Assembly (NCBI RefSeq): GCF_002902565.1
Contig: NZ_PPRC01000006.1
Span: forward strand, 16,406 to 80,405
Reading direction: 5' to 3'
DNA length: 64,000 nucleotides
From: Staphylococcus petrasii
GTDB lineage: Bacteria; Bacillota; Bacilli; Staphylococcales; Staphylococcaceae
The notes beneath the pieces are model-generated. The model was not told the origin of the DNA and made no database searches. It saw only the letters and a list, made by a program, of their open reading frames with translations. Below are positions 63,006-64,000 of this stretch, one piece after another. The first letter of the stretch is position 1; each line of letters starts with the position of its first letter. Made by a program: the position numbers and the translations under genes.

Positions 63006-63518
63006 ATGGCACAAAACAACGGCAAATTAAAATGGTCAAGTTTAATTATGGGAACGCTACTCCTCATAGTAGCAATTATTATATTTAGCTATCCCGTAAA
63101 AAACTTTTATACATTAACATGGTTAATCGGATTATTTATATTCATAAATGGTATTATCCAACTTTTATTCCGACGTGCAACGAAAGCATTAGCTGGAGGT
63201 AGTTCAGGACTAATCATCATTCTTGGTATTATTGATATCATTTTCGGCTTATTAGTAATGTTTAACGTAGGCGCAAGTTCTGACTTCTTCGTCTTCATGT
63301 TCGCAGCATGGTTTATTGTAAGCTCAATCATTGGTTTATTTACAATCTCTCATCAAAATCGTTTAAGATTTTTATCAATTATTGTAAATATTCTAGGAAT
63401 TATTTTAGGAATTATCCTATTATTTAACCCAATGATGGGCATGATCTTCGTATCATTAATGATTGCCTTCACATTCGCTATATTAGGTGTCACATATATT
63501 ATCGACGGCCTAGCTTAA
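63006..63518 (+). CDS. HdeD/DUF308-type membrane protein
   Basis: A 170-residue protein with six hydrophobic helices (starting WSSLIMGTLLLIVAIIIFSYPV and repeating TLTWLIGLFIFINGIIQLLFR). It follows the HdeD/DUF308 pattern of three helix pairs with an acid-resistance homologue in enterobacteria. Function in staphylococci is not established. The ATG is preceded by GGGAG. Confidence 0.8.
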   Translation: MAQNNGKLKWSSLIMGTLLLIVAIIIFSYPVKNFYTLTWLIGLFIFINGIIQLLFRRATKALAGGSSGLIIILGIIDIIFGLLVMFNVGASSDFFVFMFAAWFIVSSIIGLFTISHQNRLRFLSIIVNILGIILGIILLFNPMMGMIFVSLMIAFTFAILGVTYIIDGLA

Positions 63519-63527
63519 TAAATTCTA

Positions 63528-63566
63528 GAAAGCTATTTTCTCAGCACTTGAGGAAATAGCTTTTTC
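63528..63566 (+). terminator. Terminator after the HdeD-like gene
   Basis: AAAGCTATTTTCTCA pairs with TGAGGAAATAGCTTT, followed by TTCATT. Confidence 0.85.
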
Positions 63567-63678
63567 ATTACAATTCAAATAAAAGAAACTCAAGAATTTA
63601 CATTGTAATTCGTTAATTAAAGTATATAATATAACTATTAATGGAAGCTTAGCAAAGCTATTATAGGAGTGAATAATT

Positions 63679-63945
63679 TTGGCAGATTCTCATAGTTATA
63701 TAGAAGATAATATCATTCATGCTGTAAACAAGTTAAACAGTATTCCTGGTTATAATGATAAATTTACTTATGAATATGACAACGAAAATGATTGGTTTAA
63801 TATTATTCATTCAATTCAAAATGAAATTCTAACTAATGATGAGCTAGCTATAAAAATAGCTGATATTTTATGCGAAGAATTAGTTAATAAAAAAATACTT
63901 AATTTTTCTATTTATGAAGATGAAAATATCATGACATTTATTTAA
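63679..63945 (+). CDS. Small acidic protein of unknown function (88 aa)
   Basis: A soluble protein starting at TTG 63679, 8 bases after TAGGAGTG. It contains DSHSYIEDNIIHAVNKLNSIPGYNDKFTYEYDNENDW, then a helical acidic part (EILTNDELAIKIADILCEELVNK). No signal peptide or known motif is visible. It is the last gene in the window. Confidence 0.6.
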   Translation: MADSHSYIEDNIIHAVNKLNSIPGYNDKFTYEYDNENDWFNIIHSIQNEILTNDELAIKIADILCEELVNKKILNFSIYEDENIMTFI

Positions 63946-64000
63946 CTAAATTTTTAGGAGCATTATAGGATCTATTTATGATAAAGAATAGGTGCTATAA

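Overview
The window reads as chromosome of a Staphylococcus, most likely a coagulase-negative species. The DNA is AT-rich and the genes are low-GC Firmicute in type. It carries a complete panB-panC-panD set, a staphylococcal STAR-type intergenic repeat, a SprG/SprF-like type I toxin-antitoxin locus, a V8-family secreted protease and many staphylococcal lipoproteins. No rRNA, CRISPR array, insertion sequence or prophage is visible, so this is mostly ordinary chromosome with small accessory patches.

Layout. 1-7.2 kb: the tail of a CobW-type metallochaperone gene, brnQ, then a tight six-gene operon (SAM methyltransferase plus a NikABCDE/CntABCDF-like metal-chelate importer) behind a perfect 23-bp Zur-type palindrome. 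7.3-9.2 kb: a small acidic protein, a STAR-like repeat, and a patatin-like lipase coupled to a degenerate QueD-like protein. 9.3-18.7 kb: an Rrf2 regulator and its presumed target (ywnA/ywnB-like) sharing an operator motif, a LysR regulator divergent from an SDR plus lipocalin-like pair, a HrtAB/MacB-like ABC exporter, a cycA-like permease, a nitroreductase, an MBL-fold protein and a VOC protein. 18.9-22.6 kb: a small acidic protein, an unusual tRNA-Ser-like gene on the minus strand with its own promoter and terminator, a secreted serine protease, a lipoprotein and a WYL-type regulator. 22.8-31.8 kb: panE divergent from panBCD, three lipoproteins, a VanY-type carboxypeptidase, a DUF805 protein, a membrane-linked MutS-domain ATPase, and yjdF behind a riboswitch-like leader. 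32-38.6 kb: an ArsB-like transporter preceded by a coupled 27-codon ORF, a DapE/ArgE deacylase, a YfcC-like carrier, and an MFS transporter divergent from a LysR gene.

38.7-64 kb: butA, a YfiT/BstA-like DinB protein and an NAD-dependent epimerase; a catabolite-controlled polyol/pentitol operon (FGGY kinase, MFS permease, SDR); the SprG/SprF locus with a second, orphan SprF copy; an ABC-class ATPase; an FAD-dependent dehydrogenase broken by an internal deletion and frameshift; a lone XRE plus ImmA/IrrE protein; gabD; a sorbitol-type dehydrogenase; a DUF418 membrane protein whose ribosome binding site lies in a hairpin; a MarR regulator with its operator inside its own promoter, next to a disulfide-reductase-like flavoprotein; a FecB-like binding protein without a signal peptide behind a Fur-box-like site; a LysR gene divergent from a KPR-like reductase plus acetoacetate-decarboxylase-like gene; a DJ-1/PfpI protein; an HdeD-like membrane protein; and a small acidic protein.

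Functional themes are metal homeostasis (Zur and Fur sites), redox and electrophile stress (Rrf2, MarR, nitroreductase, VOC, DJ-1, BstA), pantothenate synthesis, and carbon or polyol metabolism. The observations most worth following up are the tRNA-Ser-like gene at 19411-19500, the SprG/SprF locus with symmetrical overlapping promoters at 45.7-46.2 kb, and the Zur-controlled methyltransferase plus importer operon.
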